A DNA stretch of 64,000 nt, from the NCBI GenBank assembly GCA_030442055.1, contig JAUJEB010000008.1:62001-126000 (forward strand), written 5' to 3'. Of this stretch, positions 63,388 through 64,000 are shown one piece after another. Position numbers and translations under genes: made by a program. This stretch comes from Agaribacillus aureus (GTDB lineage: Bacteria; Bacteroidota; Bacteroidia; Cytophagales; Cyclobacteriaceae). Numbering within the stretch: the first letter of the stretch is position 1; the number at the start of each line of letters is the position of its first letter. The notes beneath the pieces were generated by a model. The model saw only the letters and a list, made by a program, of their open reading frames with translations, had not been told where the DNA came from and searched no databases.

Positions 63388-64000
63388 TTAGAAGCCTACT
63401 TTTACGCCGATCGTGAATCTTCTCGATAACGGATAGGAGCCATAATCCTCTCCCGGGTTCAGGGGATCACCACCTTCCAGACTAACTTCCGGGTTGTAAC
63501 CGGTATAGTCCGTGATGTAAGCCAGATTAGAGACTGCACCATAAAGGCGAAGTGCGTTAAAAGGCAAATTGCCGATTATTTCTGGAGAGAAATTATATCC
63601 CAGCGTAACATTTTGTATTCTGATGAATGATCCGTCTTCCAGCCATCGGTTCGACTCCCGGTTGTTGTTACCACTGGTTACGCGATTGGCCCGGGGTGTA
63701 ATACCGTCACCTGGCTCATTCACCGATTTCCATCGGTTCAAAGCACTGGCAGCCTGATTTTGATTACCCTCAATATTGGTTAAAAACCTTCCGGCTATAT
63801 TAAATACCTCATTACCCTGTACCCCGTCTGCAACTATAGTAAGATCAAAATTTTTGTAAGAAAACGTATTGGTGATACCCCAAACAAAATCGGGCAGACT
63901 GCTGCCGGCAACGGCCCGGTCATTGGCATTAATTTGTCCGTCGCCGTTTACATCCCTGTATTTTACATCACCTGGCCAGGTTCCACGCGAAATATTCCAG
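63388..64000 (-). CDS. SusC/RagA TonB-linked outer-membrane protein (C-terminal part)
   Basis: The frame runs unbroken to the window edge, giving the last 203 residues or so of the protein; the Met near 63741 is internal. Typical SusC C-terminal features are GDVKYRDVNGDGQINANDR, a calcium-binding-like Asp-rich loop, LPDFVWGITNTFSYKNFDL, and the final barrel strand ending FTIGVKVGF. The N-terminal signal, plug and most of the barrel lie beyond base 64000. It is the upstream gene of the susD pair. Confidence 0.92.
   Translation of the reverse strand, partial: WNISRGTWPGDVKYRDVNGDGQINANDRAVAGSSLPDFVWGITNTFSYKNFDLTIVADGVQGNEVFNIAGRFLTNIEGNQNQAASALNRWKSVNEPGDGITPRANRVTSGNNNRESNRWLEDGSFIRIQNVTLGYNFSPEIIGNLPFNALRLYGAVSNLAYITDYTGYNPEVSLEGGDPLNPGEDYGSYPLSRRFTIGVKVGF

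Noticed and set aside
61961-64000. Complete polysaccharide utilisation locus
   Set aside because: Only susD and the end of susC are visible, and the downstream genes are not carbohydrate-active, so no glycan target can be claimed.

Overview
This window looks like a chromosomal segment of a Bacteroidota bacterium, most likely of the Cytophagia type. The support is a SusC/SusD pair, a type IX secretion (T9SS) sorting domain on a large secreted protease, lipoproteins with Bacteroidota-like lipoboxes, several TAnnTTTG-type promoters with few strong Shine-Dalgarno sequences, and gene families common in that group (CHAT/TPR proteins, DUF4105, an FtsX-like permease of about 800 residues). I see no tRNA, rRNA, CRISPR array, insertion sequence or phage gene.

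Layout. 1-3.3 kb: end of an inositol-monophosphatase gene, a DUF4105 membrane protein, a radical SAM/SPASM protein and a small protein ending in CxxCGS. 3.3-9.4 kb: a minus-strand beta-oxidation operon (MarR regulator, hydroxyacyl-CoA dehydrogenase/enoyl-CoA hydratase, thiolase, acyl-CoA dehydrogenase) behind a perfect 20-bp palindrome. 9.7-12.4 kb: two oxidoreductases. 12.6-21.3 kb: an ECF sigma factor, a membrane TPR protein that may be its anti-sigma factor, a 40-residue acidic peptide, and two paralogous envelope-anchored TPR-CHAT (caspase-like) proteins around an unknown gene. 21.4-26.7 kb: a ferric-iron ABC transporter and OxyR. 26.9-32.2 kb: an FtsX-like permease, an aspartyl-protease/PDZ protein, a degenerate receiver and an EamA transporter. 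32.2-36.9 kb: a type III polyketide synthase cluster (FAD oxidoreductase, UbiA prenyltransferase, PKS, methyltransferase). 36.9-42.2 kb: nitroreductase, DinB, threonine dehydratase, TonB receptor and a TPR partner. 42.3-51.1 kb: polA, a T9SS metallopeptidase, a lipoprotein resembling that peptidase's propeptide, and hflX. 51.2-57.9 kb: an exopolysaccharide operon. 58-61.9 kb: TPR protein, phosphosulfolactate synthase-like protein, DUF368 (polyprenyl-phosphate translocase) and aroE. 62-64 kb: susD and the end of susC.

Main non-obvious observations. (1) The site TTGTTAT-N6-ATAACAA occurs both upstream of the MarR/beta-oxidation operon and in the divergent UbiA/type III PKS promoter region, suggesting that one regulator links acyl-CoA breakdown to polyketide synthesis. 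(2) Both CHAT genes share an exact 14-mer followed, after the same 12-nt spacing, by a TAWTTTTAT element. A related AATTTCC-N19-TAATTT arrangement precedes the sigma-factor gene, so the three may form one regulon. (3) The lipoprotein gene beside the T9SS metallopeptidase encodes a stand-alone copy of the peptidase's propeptide-like region, a candidate inhibitor, chaperone or immunity protein. All three are inferences from sequence that need computational and experimental tests.
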